A stretch of DNA of 64,000 nucleotides from Arenicellales bacterium (GTDB lineage Bacteria > Pseudomonadota > Gammaproteobacteria > Arenicellales > JAJDZL01), in assembly GCA_951813075.1 (NCBI GenBank), contig OX638343.1:1461999-1525998 (forward strand), written 5' to 3'. Under the pieces are notes generated by a model. The model saw only the letters and a program-made list of their open reading frames with translations. It was not told the DNA's origin and did not search any database. Made by a program: the position numbers and the translations under genes. Below, in pieces: positions 9,247-17,876 of this stretch (its first letter is position 1; the number at the start of each line of letters is the position of its first letter).

Positions 9247-10064
9247 AGCATCCATGGTTGAAACGCCTGTTGAGTGTGCACGGGTTGCTTTTTCTTTTCT
9301 TTGTTTATGCACCGATAATTATCGTCGTTGTCTATTCTTTCAACAGCCACCCAGTCAATATGATGGTGTGGAAAGATTTTACCTTGGACTGGTACTTTTC
9401 AATTTTTGGCTTTCCAACAAAACTTACCGAGCAAACACTGTATGTCGAATCGACTGATCAACTGGTCTCAGCCTTAAAGAATAGCCTGCTGGTTGCCGCA
9501 AGTACTACGACATTCGCGACAATTGTCGGAACTACCACTGCCCTGGCTGTTTACCGACACCATTTCCGGTTAAAGCCTTTTTATCAGGGCCTGCTCTACA
9601 TGCCGATGGTAATGCCAGACATCGTGCTTGGAATTGCATTGTTAGTGTTTTTCGTAAACTTCAGCATAAAACTCGGGCTTATGTCGATCATGATTGGGCA
9701 CTGCACGTTCCTCATATCCTATGTTTTTGTCGTAGTCAGTGCCCGCTTGGCAGGAATGGATGACACTTTGGAACAAGCCTCTGCAGACTTGGGCGCCAAA
9801 CCCTGGACCACATTCAGACGAGTCACGCTACCGCAGATTCTGCCCGGCATTGTTGGCGGAGCGTTGCTTGCATTCATCATCTCAATGGACGACCTTGTGA
9901 TCACTTATTTCATTGCAGGCGTGGACTCGACAACGTTGCCCGTTTTTATCTACGGTATGTTGAGGCGTGGCGTCAAACCCGAAATCAACGCAATTGCCAC
10001 GCTAATGCTGGCTTTCTCCTTCGTAATTGCCTCGCTAGGCCTTTACTTTCGTAAGAGGTCCTAA
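9243..10064 (+). CDS. potC: Polyamine-type ABC transporter permease (PotC-like)
   Basis: This 273-residue permease partners the upstream one. ATG 9243 overlaps the preceding TGA and gives a natural membrane start (MKHPWLKRLLSVHGLLFLFF); an earlier in-frame start at 9144 lies inside potB and is rejected. The EAA loop EQASADLGAKPWTTFRRVTLPQILPGI is present near the C-terminal third, as is the PotC-like ISMDDLVITYFIAG. It completes the importer. Confidence 0.88.
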   Translation: MKHPWLKRLLSVHGLLFLFFVYAPIIIVVVYSFNSHPVNMMVWKDFTLDWYFSIFGFPTKLTEQTLYVESTDQLVSALKNSLLVAASTTTFATIVGTTTALAVYRHHFRLKPFYQGLLYMPMVMPDIVLGIALLVFFVNFSIKLGLMSIMIGHCTFLISYVFVVVSARLAGMDDTLEQASADLGAKPWTTFRRVTLPQILPGIVGGALLAFIISMDDLVITYFIAGVDSTTLPVFIYGMLRRGVKPEINAIATLMLAFSFVIASLGLYFRKRS

Positions 10065-10068
10065 TTAA

Positions 10069-11154
10069 ATGAATAAGCTACGTGGACGCGAACTTGGGCT
10101 GCCTTTCCCTGGCAGAACGGGCGAACACAACGCAATAACCGATATCCCGGGAGTAGAAGTTGGTTATCGCACAAGAATCGAAGGAGAAGGATCGCTCGTG
10201 CAAGGAAAGGGCCCGGTACGAAGCGGTGTTACCGCAATCTTGCCGCTCGGGCGCGAACCAGACCCGCAACCGGTCTGGGCTGGGATGTATGCGCTTAACG
10301 GAAACGGTGAGATGACCGGCACTCACTGGATTCGGGACGGTGGCTACTTTGTAGGACCGATTTGTATTACCAATTCCCATAGCGTCGGCATGGTCCACCA
10401 TGCGGCCGTCAAATGGACTATTCAGAACTATGCAGATGCCTGGCAATCCGAGCATCTGTGGGCTATGCCCGTCGTGGCTGAAACCTATGATGGCGTTCTG
10501 AACGACATCAACGGACAACACATAACTGAAGAAGACGCACTCCTGGCTTTGAACTCAACAACGTCCGGACCCATTGCTGAAGGAAATGTTGGCGGTGGAA
10601 CCGGAATGATTTGCTACGAGTTCAAAGGAGGGACGGGGACCTCCTCAAGATGCCTGAAAATCGATGGTGAAGAGTTTGTTCTCGGATCGTTGGTTCAGGC
10701 GAACCACGGTTTGCGACCCTGGTTAACCGTATTGGGTCAACCGGTTGGCAGTACGATTCCGGAAAACCGATTAATGAATCGTGAACACGGCTCGATTATT
10801 GTCATTCTCGGCACTGACTTGCCGATGGCACCACATCAATTGCAACGTCTAGCTAAACGCGCCGCTATCGGAATTGGGCGAGGAGGGACACCTGGGGGCA
10901 ACAATTCGGGCGATATTTTTCTCGCTTTCAGTACTGCCAATCGCGTTCCCCTCCCTCAAATGGCGGGTTCAAGATTGAGAATGGATTTAATCAATGATGA
11001 ATCGTTCGACCAAATTTACATGGCAGCGACCGAAGCGATCGAAGAGGCTGTAATCAACGCGATGTTAGCGGCCGAAGAAATGACGACACTACGCCCACCC
11101 GGCTTGGTATGTCGCGCAATTGATCCGAATAGACTACTTAAATATTTCACATAG
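10069..11154 (+). CDS. P1 family (DmpA/BapA-type) aminopeptidase
   Basis: This 361-residue N-terminal nucleophile hydrolase belongs to the P1/S58 family. DmpA-like enzymes cut themselves at a Gly-Ser bond and use the new N-terminal Ser to hydrolyse amides such as D-Ala-amide or beta-Ala dipeptides. Family motifs are clear: AITDIPGVEVGY at the N-terminus, RSGVTAILP, NGNGEMTGTHWI, and GSIIVILGTD, where Gly241-Ser242 is the expected cleavage site and nucleophile. GGNNSGDIFLAFSTAN follows. It lies four bases after the importer. Within this operon it probably trims an imported amide or peptide-like amine. Confidence 0.85.
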   Translation: MNKLRGRELGLPFPGRTGEHNAITDIPGVEVGYRTRIEGEGSLVQGKGPVRSGVTAILPLGREPDPQPVWAGMYALNGNGEMTGTHWIRDGGYFVGPICITNSHSVGMVHHAAVKWTIQNYADAWQSEHLWAMPVVAETYDGVLNDINGQHITEEDALLALNSTTSGPIAEGNVGGGTGMICYEFKGGTGTSSRCLKIDGEEFVLGSLVQANHGLRPWLTVLGQPVGSTIPENRLMNREHGSIIVILGTDLPMAPHQLQRLAKRAAIGIGRGGTPGGNNSGDIFLAFSTANRVPLPQMAGSRLRMDLINDESFDQIYMAATEAIEEAVINAMLAAEEMTTLRPPGLVCRAIDPNRLLKYFT

Positions 11155-11164
11155 TGAGACGTAT

Positions 11165-12535
11165 ATGACATCCGATGGCTTACATTGCCCTGAATCCTGG
11201 GAAACACGCGATCTCCAGTCTGTATTACATGGTTTTACTCATCTTGGTACCCTCCAACAAAGTGGCCCCGTCGTGATGTCGCGCGGTGAAGGAGTTTATG
11301 TCGAAGATTCACATGGTAAGCGTTACCTTGAAGGAAACTCTGGACTCTGGAACATGGTGGTCGGATTTGACCACCCGGAACTGGTGGGTGCTGCATGCGA
11401 GCAATATCAAAAGTTGCCGGCCTATCACGCATTTTTCGGGCGCATAAGTGAGCCCGCTGTAGCTCTGTCCGAAAAGCTGCTCGAAATCGCACCAGTGCCA
11501 ATGGACAAGGTGTTTTTTACCAATTCGGGATCCGAAGCCAACGATACCGTAGTGAAGATGCTATGGATGATTAACCATGGTCTGGGCAAACCTCACCGTC
11601 GCAAAATTTTGTCTCGCAAAAACGCTTATCACGGCGTTACGGGAATTACGGCGAGCATGACCGGCAAGGATTACATTAACGCTTTCGGTTTACCACTTGA
11701 CGGCTTCCTTTTTGCAGATTGTCCGCACTACTGGCGATACGCAAACGAAGGGGAGAGCGAGCTGGAATTTTCTGTTCGATACGCCCGTAACCTGGAGGCG
11801 CAGATCGAGGCGGAAGGACCTGACACCATCGCCGGATTTTTCGCCGAACCTGTTATGGGCGCCGGCGGTGTGATCCCTCCGTCAGAGGGTTACTTTGAGG
11901 CCATCCAACCGGTCCTTAAAAAATACGACATACCTCTGATTGCCGACGAAGTCATTTGCGGGTTCGGGCGTACCGGACGAGTCTGGGGCTGCCAGACTTA
12001 CAATATAGTACCAGACATCCTGGTCGCTTCAAAATGTATTACAGCGGGATACTTTCCGATGGGTGCAATCATGGTATCTCAATCTATTGCCGAGAAACTC
12101 AATGAAGCAGCCGAACAATACGAGGAGTTCCCACACGGCTATACGACGGCCGGCCACCCGGTAGGTTGTTCGATCGCGCTGAAAGCGATTGATATCATTC
12201 TGAATAAAGGTGTATTCGACAATATCATCGCAGTTTCCCCTTATTTCCAGGAACGACTTGCAAGTTTCCTATCACATCCACACATCGGCGAGGCCCGCGG
12301 CATTGGATTGATGGGGGCGCTGGAATTGGTAGTTGACAAAGGGTGCAAGACACCATTCCCACCCGAGCAGCCAGTCGCAGAACAAATTGCAAACGTGGCA
12401 TTGGAAAATGGACTGATATGCCGACCGATCGGACAGGCAATTGTCGTCGCCCCACCTTTCATCATTACCCGATGTCAGATCGACGAACTTTTCGACAAGC
12501 TTCAAATTACCATCGATAAAGTTATTGGTAGCTAG
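11165..12535 (+). CDS. Class III PLP-dependent aminotransferase
   Basis: This 456-residue class III (omega/aspartate-family) aminotransferase starts at ATG 11165, ten bases after the peptidase stop. The upstream in-frame start at 11120 overlaps the peptidase and is less likely. The fold-type I landmarks are intact: TNSGSEANDTVVKM (about 119-132), AYHGVTG, ADEVICGFGRTG (260-271, PLP-binding Asp261) and VASKCITAGYFPMGA with the Schiff-base Lys290. Such enzymes move the amino group of amines or omega-amino acids (putrescine, beta-alanine, taurine) to pyruvate or 2-oxoglutarate. The amine could be delivered by the neighbouring peptidase or amidohydrolase. Exact substrate unknown. Confidence 0.87.
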   Translation: MTSDGLHCPESWETRDLQSVLHGFTHLGTLQQSGPVVMSRGEGVYVEDSHGKRYLEGNSGLWNMVVGFDHPELVGAACEQYQKLPAYHAFFGRISEPAVALSEKLLEIAPVPMDKVFFTNSGSEANDTVVKMLWMINHGLGKPHRRKILSRKNAYHGVTGITASMTGKDYINAFGLPLDGFLFADCPHYWRYANEGESELEFSVRYARNLEAQIEAEGPDTIAGFFAEPVMGAGGVIPPSEGYFEAIQPVLKKYDIPLIADEVICGFGRTGRVWGCQTYNIVPDILVASKCITAGYFPMGAIMVSQSIAEKLNEAAEQYEEFPHGYTTAGHPVGCSIALKAIDIILNKGVFDNIIAVSPYFQERLASFLSHPHIGEARGIGLMGALELVVDKGCKTPFPPEQPVAEQIANVALENGLICRPIGQAIVVAPPFIITRCQIDELFDKLQITIDKVIGS

Positions 12536-12547
12536 CGGGTTTAATCC

Positions 12548-12862
12548 ATGTCCAGATATCGAATCACCAATGACGATCTCAAGCACGCTGCGGAATTCCG
12601 AGCTGACCCGCTCGGCATACCAGGTCCTGGGTTACAAAGAGTATTAAACCTCCTGCGAGGTGGTCCCAAGTCCGGAAAATATGTCCTTGTTGTGAAAGAG
12701 CCTTTTAAACGCTGGGGTCTCGGGCGTCTACCCGCTGATCGGGGTCAACCAGTTGAAATCATAGATAGCCTGGAGTTCACGAGTCTTTTCGAAGCGGAGT
12801 GGGAGGTATTTAAACTCCGGTGGAAAACACACACCGGGCAGGATCTCGAACAGGCACTGTAA
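12548..12862 (+). CDS. dmfA1: Dimethylformamidase small (alpha) subunit-like protein
   Basis: This 104-residue protein sits immediately before the large subunit (one-base gap). Residues 14-45 (AAEFRADPLGIPGPGLQRVL then LLRGGPKSGKYVLV) resemble what I recall of the DmfA1 core, where a Pro-Phe/Leu-Gly turn, LQRV and GRYY/GKYV occur at the same spacing. A Glu/Trp-rich tail (SLFEAEWEVFKLRW) matches the C-terminal helix. Known small subunits are near 130 residues, so this one lacks part of the N-terminus. The small subunit packs against the large catalytic chain. The identification rests on both gene context and motif order. Confidence 0.7.
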   Translation: MSRYRITNDDLKHAAEFRADPLGIPGPGLQRVLNLLRGGPKSGKYVLVVKEPFKRWGLGRLPADRGQPVEIIDSLEFTSLFEAEWEVFKLRWKTHTGQDLEQAL

Positions 12863-12863
12863 C

Positions 12864-15104
12864 ATGACTCGGATACTTGGATACGCCGATCGCATCAGCG
12901 CTGCTCCAGGGGAATGCATTCAGGTAATGGTCAGTTGTGAAGGATTGGAACAATTTGATGCGAACCTCATCAGAGTCATTCAGGGCGATATCAATCCGTC
13001 AGGTCCGGGATATCGTGAGGAAGCCGTTGCGCTGAATCTTGGCGGTCCTTTTGTTGGTCGATATCAGCCCATAAATTCAGGCTCCTATGCGGTAATTGAC
13101 GACGCGCCAGCGTTCAATACGCAATCTTCATTGGGTTTGCAAGCACTCATTTGGCCAACCTTACCGGGCCGAGGTTCACAAGTCATTTTGAGTCGAGAAG
13201 ACCCGGAATTGGGCGCGGGATTTAGACTTTATCTCGACTCTGAGGGCGCTGCTGCATTTCAAATCACTAAAAAGAAAGGGAAGAGCAAGAGGATTTCCAC
13301 AGGAAAAAGGCTAATTTCAGAAAGATGGTACTTAATTAGTGGCAGCTACGATGTAGAAAATGGCACTCTCACCGTTGTTCAGAAACTACTGAACCCCTAC
13401 CCAAATGTGAATGTCGCGTTCAAAGTGTCCCGCAATGTTTCTACCAACATGATCTGTACCGATATTGAGGCTCCGATAATGATCGCTGCCCGGTCAGCGA
13501 ATAACCAGCCCGCGATAGATCACTTCAATGGCCGCATTGAAGCCCCGAAAATCTTTTCACGTTCCTTAAGAACAGAAGAAATGGAAAGTCTTGTGGGTAC
13601 AGAATGCGAAGATCTTGTTGCTGCCTGGGACTTCTCCGTCGGGATGTCAACTGAGCAAATCACCGATAAATCAGGCAACCAACTACATGGCTATTTGGTC
13701 AATCTTCCAACGCGAGGGGTATGTGGTCATAAGTGGGACGGAAGCGAACATTGCTGGCACAAAAAGCCAGAACATTACGCCGCAATCCATTTCCACGATG
13801 ACGACCTCTACGACTGCGCTTGGAAATCAGATTTTGAAGTCAGACTGCCAGACAACATTTCCAGTGGGGTATATGCCATTCACCTGCAGAGCGGAAGCGA
13901 GGAATACTACATACCCTTTGCGGTTCGCCCTCCCCATGGCACAAAGACCGCACCAGTAGCATTTATCCTGCCAACTGCCAGTTACATGGCTTATGCGAAT
14001 AATCGAATAGGAATTGATGTACCGGAGACGGAAATTGTTACCGGACGCCTAATTCAGATGAATCCAATCGACCTATTTATGCAAACGCATCCCGAAATCG
14101 GTCTCTGCTTTTATGATTTGCACAATGACGGGAGTGGTGTGTTTTACTCATCGCGCCTGAGACCGATTGTCAATATGCAACCAAAACAAATCGGCCACCT
14201 TGGAGGTGCGGGTTCAAATCTGTGGCAGTTTAACGCTGATACACACATTCTTGACTGGCTTGAGCAACTGGACCAACCGTTTGATGTTATTGCAGACGAA
14301 GATATTGAAACCGAAGGCTCCGAAGTGCTTGAGGGCTACAGAGCAGTGATCACTGGGACACATCCGGAGTATTATTCTGCCAGGATGCTGGATAGCCTTC
14401 AGGCATATATGGATGGAGGCGGGCGCCTTATGTACCTTGGAGGCAATGGATTTTACTGGCGGGTGTCCTATCATCCGACGCTGCCAGGTGTCATCGAATG
14501 TCGAAAATCTGAAGATGGCATTCGCGCGTTTGCTCCTCTACCGGGGGAGTTCTACTCCAGTTTTACAGGCGAGTATACGGGGCTTTGGCGACGCAATGGT
14601 CGACCGCCCAATGAATTGGTTGGAATCGGTATGGTTTCACAGGGATTTGACTACTCGTCACCTTACGTTATGCGAGAAGCCAGTCGCGACCCGCGTGCGG
14701 CCTTTGTTTTTGAGGGAGTCGAAGAACCGGTCATCGGCGATTACGGTTTGGCTGGTGGTGGGGCCGCTGGCCTTGAACTGGACGCCACTAACCATGCGCT
14801 GGGCACACCACCGCATACGCTTGTACTCGCTTCCTCCGAGCGCCATTCAGATCTTTACCTGATGACGCCTGAAGACATGAATGATCCGGCGCCGGGTCTA
14901 GGGGGAACAGAGGCAGAAATTATCCGGGCTGAGATGGTATTTTTCGAAACACCTAGCGGTGGTGCTGTATTCTCCACTGGCTCCATCGCCTGGTCTGGCA
15001 GCCTTTCTCACGCGAACTACAACAACGACATAGCTCGCATTACAACCAATGTTCTTAAGCGCTTTCTTGACGAGACACCCTTTGCTTCCACCACCGAGCA
15101 CTAA
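12864..15104 (+). CDS. dmfA2: N,N-dimethylformamidase large (beta) subunit family
   Basis: This 746-residue protein matches the dimethylformamidase large subunit (known enzymes about 760). It has an N-terminal beta domain, a LamG-like jelly roll (about 80-280, with GLQALIWPTLPGRGSQVILS and WDFSVGMSTEQITDKSG), and a C-terminal glutamine-amidotransferase-like fold (about 365-740). The known enzyme hydrolyses dimethylformamide to dimethylamine and formate at a mononuclear iron held by two Tyr and one Glu. Candidates here are Tyr374/377 (PTASYMAYAN), Tyr417 (CFYDLHNDGSG) and Glu502 (TGTHPEYYS); spacing roughly fits. No start ambiguity is seen. The real substrate may be another small amide, given the importer and aminotransferase in the same operon. 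Confidence 0.85.
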   Translation: MTRILGYADRISAAPGECIQVMVSCEGLEQFDANLIRVIQGDINPSGPGYREEAVALNLGGPFVGRYQPINSGSYAVIDDAPAFNTQSSLGLQALIWPTLPGRGSQVILSREDPELGAGFRLYLDSEGAAAFQITKKKGKSKRISTGKRLISERWYLISGSYDVENGTLTVVQKLLNPYPNVNVAFKVSRNVSTNMICTDIEAPIMIAARSANNQPAIDHFNGRIEAPKIFSRSLRTEEMESLVGTECEDLVAAWDFSVGMSTEQITDKSGNQLHGYLVNLPTRGVCGHKWDGSEHCWHKKPEHYAAIHFHDDDLYDCAWKSDFEVRLPDNISSGVYAIHLQSGSEEYYIPFAVRPPHGTKTAPVAFILPTASYMAYANNRIGIDVPETEIVTGRLIQMNPIDLFMQTHPEIGLCFYDLHNDGSGVFYSSRLRPIVNMQPKQIGHLGGAGSNLWQFNADTHILDWLEQLDQPFDVIADEDIETEGSEVLEGYRAVITGTHPEYYSARMLDSLQAYMDGGGRLMYLGGNGFYWRVSYHPTLPGVIECRKSEDGIRAFAPLPGEFYSSFTGEYTGLWRRNGRPPNELVGIGMVSQGFDYSSPYVMREASRDPRAAFVFEGVEEPVIGDYGLAGGGAAGLELDATNHALGTPPHTLVLASSERHSDLYLMTPEDMNDPAPGLGGTEAEIIRAEMVFFETPSGGAVFSTGSIAWSGSLSHANYNNDIARITTNVLKRFLDETPFASTTEH

Positions 15105-15119
15105 TTCACCGATGCGGAA

Positions 15120-15158
15120 ATGTTCGGGTATAGCATTGACATTGCGAATCCCGAACAT
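15120..15158. other. 9-bp inverted repeat after the operon
   Basis: ATGTTCGGG at 15120-15128 is repeated as its exact reverse complement at 15150-15158 with a 21-base loop, 16 bases after the dmfA2 stop. No T-run follows directly, so it is at best a weak terminator or mRNA 3'-end hairpin. Confidence 0.35.
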
Positions 15159-15292
15159 GCCAACTTTTCGAAAGCCTGAGGTTTCGAGCGCAGGGTGCGG
15201 GGTCTCCTTGTGAGGACTCTGCTTTTTTCCAAAAAAGAACAAATATTCGCGCAAATTTCAACATTGACGGATTCAATCTAATTTACGGGTCG

Positions 15293-15868
15293 TTGAAAGA
15301 CACCCCGTACAAATGGCTTGATCTTTCGGGCTTATTTCATGATCTCCTACCACCTGACCACGATATCCTGAAATTCAAATACTTCCCAGTGCGAGTTCAA
15401 TCACGTCCCAATGATCAGTCCATACCACAGCGCCAAGATGTCTATCTGCAAGCCATAGAGTCAAATTGCCACGAAGTTGAGATGATTTTGGGACGCTTTC
15501 AAACAACCACTAAACGAGCACCATTGAGATTTTCTGGCAATGGCCCCAAAACTATCGAAATAATTCATACTGAAGAAAAAGGGTCAGATGTGAACCTCGC
15601 TGAACACATGCTGAACGACGCCTGGATGAACGAAGTCGATTCCGCAGTTGTAGTCACGACCGATAGCCATATTTCAGAGGCTATGCGCATTGTAAAAAAA
15701 CAACTCAATAAACATGTCGGACTAATTACTGTTGGTAGAAGACATCCATCTCTTCACCTGAACCAATACGCGGACTTTCACCGCCATATTCGAGAAAATT
15801 CATTACAGAGGAATCGATTGCCAACTCCAATTACCGGAACCAACATACAGAAGCATCAAACGTGGTAG
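15293..15868 (+). CDS. NYN-domain (PIN-like) RNase family protein; start unclear
   Basis: The protein is a NYN-domain putative nuclease: LKDTPYKWLDLSGLF, QRQDVYLQAI, EEKGSDVNLAEHML and SAVVVTTDSHISEAMRIV hold the conserved acidic residues of the PIN-like metal site. The only in-frame start codon is TTG 15293. However, the essential opening strand (IDGFNLIYGS, from 15263) is encoded just upstream in the same frame. No ATG, GTG or TTG exists there before a TGA at 15137. Either a rare codon such as ATT is used or the start codon has mutated. The gene otherwise looks intact. It has no clear operon partner and ends 30 bases before a tRNA-like fragment. Confidence 0.75.
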   Translation: MKDTPYKWLDLSGLFHDLLPPDHDILKFKYFPVRVQSRPNDQSIPQRQDVYLQAIESNCHEVEMILGRFQTTTKRAPLRFSGNGPKTIEIIHTEEKGSDVNLAEHMLNDAWMNEVDSAVVVTTDSHISEAMRIVKKQLNKHVGLITVGRRHPSLHLNQYADFHRHIRENSLQRNRLPTPITGTNIQKHQTW

Positions 15869-15898
15869 ATCTAAGTAAAAACTAAAAATAGCAAGACT

Positions 15899-15928
15899 TG
15901 GTGGGCCCAGAAGGAATGTATTCGAACC
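15899..15928 (-). repeat. Broken copy of tRNA 3' end (possible att remnant)
   Basis: Read on the minus strand, this is a T-arm plus acceptor end finishing GGGCCCACCA. It equals the 3' end of the tRNA at 35557-35633 except for one substitution and a 5-base insertion (ACATT) in the T-arm. No D-arm or anticodon arm lies alongside. Integrative elements that insert at tRNA genes leave such partial duplicates, so this may mark the far end of an island. Same orientation as the intact tRNA. Confidence 0.5.
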
Positions 15929-16123
15929 TGCGCAATCTTCAACTTTCGATTCGGAATTCGACTGTCGTGAAAGAAAACACGGCAGTTCTGTTGTTTGCAA
16001 CACCTACTTCGGTCCGTTTAGCATTCGGCATGATTTTTCCAACCCCGAATTATGTTGCTTCGGCAAACGCGGAACCATCATCAATGGCGCCGGGGATTCA
16101 TTTGAGATTCGGGTCCGAACAAG

Positions 16124-16825
16124 CTACGACAGACATCGGTGAGACGGGACGCTATTCGTGCTGAAATCTGAAATCCTGCGCCAAACCGTGACGAGCCATC
16201 GCTGTTCCGCTCGCGGCCGCCCTGTTGGGCGATAGTAGTGGAACAGTTCCCGAAAACCTGCGTCGGCAACGTAGGTGCGCCAAGTTTCTAGATTATGGAA
16301 ACATCCGTATCGTCCATCGACCCACCCTTCCTCATTGTTGCCTCGCGGGTTCGAGCACAACAGGACACCATCCGACTTGAGGGTCGCAGCGAGGTTGCCA
16401 AGGACTTGGGCGAGTTGACTGATCGGCACATGAAACAGCGAAGCGTTGGCGAAAATCCCGTCGAAGCGAGCGAATGGCAAATCAAGCTTGAGAAAATCTT
16501 GATGCAGCACCTCACAATCCGTTTTGGTGCGGGCGATCCTGACAAACTCACTCGAGCCATCCAGACCTACTACTTCGTGGCCGAGTGCCTTGAACCGACA
16601 CAAATCCCGACCGGGTCCGCAGCCTAGATCGAGAATGACGTTGGGGCCATCGACATTGATCGCCTCGAGTAAGGCGGTGATGTTCTGGCTGACGTCATGA
16701 TTTGCTGTGCCGTTACTGTAAGCAACCGCCATGCGGTTATAGCTCGCAATCGTTATAGCCGAAACCTCTTGCGCATGATTCGCACTTTGATTCCGAGTGA
16801 GATCGCTCATGGCGAGAGATGCCAT
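16124..16825 (-). CDS. Class I SAM-dependent methyltransferase
   Basis: This 233-residue methyltransferase has the SAM-binding motif I VILDLGCGPGRDLCRF (about 63-78), followed by VVGLDGSSEFV and a post-motif EVLHQDFLKLDLPFARFDGIFA. It resembles small-molecule methyltransferases of the UbiE/Tam type. The start overlaps the end of the GNAT acetyltransferase by 19 bases; a second in-frame ATG at 16810 would nearly remove the overlap. The substrate cannot be told. Confidence 0.8.
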   Translation of the reverse strand: MASLAMSDLTRNQSANHAQEVSAITIASYNRMAVAYSNGTANHDVSQNITALLEAINVDGPNVILDLGCGPGRDLCRFKALGHEVVGLDGSSEFVRIARTKTDCEVLHQDFLKLDLPFARFDGIFANASLFHVPISQLAQVLGNLAATLKSDGVLLCSNPRGNNEEGWVDGRYGCFHNLETWRTYVADAGFRELFHYYRPTGRPRAEQRWLVTVWRRISDFSTNSVPSHRCLS

Positions 16826-17307
16826 TGTGCATCTGCAAGCACCACCGAAGTCTCAATCTGCCGTTCCGAAATGGTCCAGTACCTTCTTAGCAGTGTTGAT
16901 TTTTCCGACATCGGTACCAATTTGAACCCATGCCGCTGGTAAAAAGCAATCGCCCACTTGGCTCCCGCCCAAGTGCCGACCAGGACAGGACGATCCAAGC
17001 GCGCACACTGCGCAGTGAGCAGCGCCGATCCAATCTTTAATCGTTGGTAATCAGGTACAACATAGGCATGGCGAATCAATGCTACGTCCTCGACAAATTG
17101 GACACCCATCACACCGACTAACCCGACCGGGGGGATTTCGTAACCGTCGAAGGTGACTCCAGCGCTGATTTCTTCCGCCAGTTCCTCAGCGGACATGTAG
17201 GGGTCCTTCCACCGATCGTTCGGAATTATGCCCTTATAGACCTGTGCGGCCTCGTTGATTATGGCAAGTATGCGGTCGAATTCGTTATCTGCACAGTGTC
17301 TAATCAT
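16807..17307 (-). CDS. GNAT-family N-acetyltransferase
   Basis: This 166-residue acetyltransferase opens with MIRHCADNEFDRILAIINEAAQVYKG and carries the acetyl-CoA binding segment VVPDYQRLKIGSALLTAQ (V-x-x-x-x-Q/R-x-x-G/A pattern), then AIAFYQRHGFKLV, typical of GNAT enzymes. A GTG two codons upstream (17313) is an alternative start. It overlaps the methyltransferase gene and probably shares its transcript. It may acetylate a small molecule or protein; nothing more specific is visible. Confidence 0.8.
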   Translation of the reverse strand: MIRHCADNEFDRILAIINEAAQVYKGIIPNDRWKDPYMSAEELAEEISAGVTFDGYEIPPVGLVGVMGVQFVEDVALIRHAYVVPDYQRLKIGSALLTAQCARLDRPVLVGTWAGAKWAIAFYQRHGFKLVPMSEKSTLLRRYWTISERQIETSVVLADAQWHLSP

Positions 17308-17876
17308 TGCCACGTGAAAATTGCGTCGAATAGGACTGTCAACTGCGCTGACCGCGCGAACTGGACGCCGCTATCGCAGGCCCTGATCTCCGACTTTAGT
17401 TGGTTGAAATCGCCTATTACGTTTTGAATATAGGGATTCGTTGCAAGCGCGTACTGCCTTGGTTGCATTTCCCCTGCTACAACTTCGGTTAAAGCGGCAT
17501 CTATGCCTGCCAGATTCGGGTTTTGGGACACGCTCGGCTGTCGTTGCATTTCATCGTCCAATTGACTTTCGTTAAAATCTCGTAAATTGCAATGAAATTG
17601 GTGGGTACGGTCGCAACGTATCCGAACCATAACTAATTTGACATTCAGTACAAACCTGGAGACCAGATCAGATCTACAGGACATGAGGTTTTGCTGATTT
17701 TCAAAGCCTTGGTCTACAGTAACCAGCGCTTTGAAACTATGACTTCTGGCTAGTTGTATCAATTCGCCGTTTGCTCTACTTGACCCACCCATATCCTGAA
17801 CAGTATAAACTCCGAAGTCGTCGGAAAAGAACCGCCCATGTTGTCTTGGAACAAATCCATCAAGCAATGCTTTCAC
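17304..17876 (-). pseudogene. DUF5615 PIN-like toxin, C-terminus degraded
   Basis: From GTG 17876 the first 65 residues match the DUF5615 (Mut7-C-like PIN) toxin family: MKALLDGFVPRQHGRFF, the VQDMGG segment and KALVTVDQGFENQQNL, which carry the conserved acidic residues. After QQNL the frame no longer matches the family and runs on into about 125 unrelated residues up to the GNAT gene, so a frameshift has replaced the normal end (family length is about 115). It overlaps the upstream DUF433 antitoxin frame by 17 bases, the usual pairing. Likely inactive. Confidence 0.6.

Noticed and set aside
15120..15158. Inverted repeat considered as a rho-independent terminator
   Set aside because: Loop of 21 bases and no T-run directly after the stem; recorded only as an inverted repeat.
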